A DNA stretch of 5,695 nucleotides from Candidatus Elarobacter sp. (GTDB lineage Bacteria; Vulcanimicrobiota; Vulcanimicrobiia; Vulcanimicrobiales; Vulcanimicrobiaceae), in contig JASLGJ010000492.1 in assembly GCA_030150085.1 (NCBI GenBank), forward strand, positions 1-5,695. Direction: 5' to 3'. Position numbers and translations under genes: made by a program. Below the pieces are notes generated by a model. That model was not told the DNA's origin. It saw only the letters and a program-made list of their open reading frames with translations, and did not search any database. Numbering within the stretch: the first letter of the stretch is position 1; every line of letters begins with the position of its first letter. Positions 4,849-5,695 of this stretch are shown here, piece by piece.

Positions 4849-5695
4849 CGCCTTCGCACTCCGTGCGATCCGCCTGCTGACGCTCGTCATCACCGGCACG
4901 CTGGCCTGCGCGGTTGGCGCGCCGGCCCAGGAGCGCGTGCCCAGCCTGTGGTTCCAGGGCACCCGCCTGGTGCTCGAGCGCCCGGTGCCGAGCGCCGGCG
5001 ACGTGGCCGTGTCGGCCGGCGATGCCGGCCTGCGGCGCTTCCTGGAGCGGCTGGGCGCGACGCTGGCCTACGAGCCCGGCCAGCGCTACGCGATCGTGAC
5101 CAGCGCGGACCGCCGCACGATCGTCTTCACCCTGGGCGACCAGACGTATACGGTGGCCGGGGTGCGGGCCCGCGCTCCGTTCGTGCCGTTCCTCGACGGG
5201 CGCGACCCGGTGCTGCCGCTCTTCGCCCTGGCCCGGGCGCTCTACGTCGAGCCGGTCGCCGACGGTGGGGAGACCGTGCTGCAGCCGCGCCTGGGCGCGC
5301 TCGACGTGCGCACCGACGGGCCGCGCACGACGGTCACCGTGCGGGCCGCGATGCCCCTGGTCGCGCGCACCGAGGGCGAGAGCCCCGAGCGGCTCGCGGT
5401 CTCGTTCCTGGGGCTGGGCTCGGCGCTGGCCCCGGCCCGGCGCGGCGCGGGTGGGGCGGTCGAGACGATCGACCTCACCAGCGGCGGCTCGGCCCGGGTC
5501 CCGGTCACCACCCTGACCGTCGCCGGCCCGCCCGGCACCACCCACCGCCTCGTCCCCGGCGCCACGCCCGACACGTTCACGGTGGTCTTCGAGGCCCGCG
5601 CCGCGGCCGTCGCGGCGGGCCCGGGCGGCTTCGCCCCGCCCACCCCACCAGCGTACCCGCCGTCACCGACCCTGCCGCCGGGCGCGGTCCGGGCG
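4820..5695 (+). CDS. Secreted AMIN-type envelope protein, probable N-acetylmuramoyl-L-alanine amidase (partial, 3' end off window)
   Basis: From ATG 4820 the frame is open to the window edge (292 codons) and has strong G/C third positions. GGAGGT (4801-4806) is the nearest ribosome site, somewhat far at 13 bases. The 29-base overlap with the GerMN gene suggests translational coupling. Residues 1-36 are a signal peptide with several Arg, a hydrophobic core at 16-33 and likely cleavage after APA (34-36). Residues about 43-155 resemble the copper amine oxidase N-terminal-like stalk domain (LRRFLERLGATLAYEPGQ, then TIVFTLGDQTYTVAGV, then FVPFLDGRDPVLPLFALARAL). Residues about 158-258 resemble an AMIN domain (LGALDVRTDGPRTTVTV onward), which targets envelope proteins to peptidoglycan or divisome sites. 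Residues about 272-290 are a Pro-rich linker. In known proteins this order precedes an Amidase_3 zinc domain that cleaves peptide stems from peptidoglycan. That domain is outside the window, so the enzymatic call is an inference. C30 sits in TLAC, a poor lipobox. Confidence 0.75.
   Translation, partial: MNRSRVRASSAFALRAIRLLTLVITGTLACAVGAPAQERVPSLWFQGTRLVLERPVPSAGDVAVSAGDAGLRRFLERLGATLAYEPGQRYAIVTSADRRTIVFTLGDQTYTVAGVRARAPFVPFLDGRDPVLPLFALARALYVEPVADGGETVLQPRLGALDVRTDGPRTTVTVRAAMPLVARTEGESPERLAVSFLGLGSALAPARRGAGGAVETIDLTSGGSARVPVTTLTVAGPPGTTHRLVPGATPDTFTVVFEARAAAVAAGPGGFAPPTPPAYPPSPTLPPGAVRA

Noticed and set aside
4751..5545. Minus-strand frame of 264 codons opposite the AMIN-type protein
   Set aside because: Arg/Gly/Ala-rich shadow with no domain. 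The plus-strand frame has a signal peptide and recognisable stalk and AMIN patterns.

Overview
The window is about 70% GC, with strong G/C preference at third codon positions. It reads as chromosomal DNA from a high-GC bacterium. No transposase, integrase, tRNA, rRNA or CRISPR array is visible. The phylum cannot be fixed from sequence alone. A housekeeping infA next to a GerMN protein and a secreted amidase-type envelope protein, together with a multihaem cytochrome, would fit an environmental lineage such as Eremiobacterota or a similar group. That placement is an inference, held with low confidence.

Left part (1-3041, + strand): the window opens with the last 53 codons of a fatty acid hydroxylase/sterol desaturase-type protein. 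A short spacer with a strong hairpin follows. Then comes a large exported cytochrome of about 921 residues with six CXXCH haem c sites. It appears to join a cytochrome P460-like module, a five-haem region and a C-terminal beta-rich domain.

Middle part (3042-4022): a hairpin terminator lies between the cytochrome and a convergent minus-strand gene for a small two-zinc-ribbon protein with a Gly-rich linker. That gene has a good Shine-Dalgarno site and a plausible extended -10 promoter. Beyond it are about 200 bases of noncoding DNA with stem-loops. One of these is a plausible minus-strand terminator placed directly after a possible 27-residue membrane microprotein on the same strand.

Right part (4023-5695, + strand): infA (translation initiation factor IF-1), a GerMN-domain membrane-anchored protein and the N-terminal 292 residues of a secreted protein form a closely packed, probably co-transcribed set. 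The secreted protein has a stalk-like domain, an AMIN-like domain and a Pro-rich linker, as in N-acetylmuramoyl-L-alanine amidases. The last two genes overlap, which suggests coupled production of two cell-envelope proteins.

The most striking point is infA. The frame is closed by a TGA at 4011-4013 and contains no ATG, GTG or TTG until inside the OB-fold. A good Shine-Dalgarno site sits at proper distance from an ATT codon at 4023. The implied protein has a basic extension of about 23 residues. The Shine-Dalgarno site and spacer can form an 11-bp helix with a segment about 95 bases upstream, which suggests a regulated leader.
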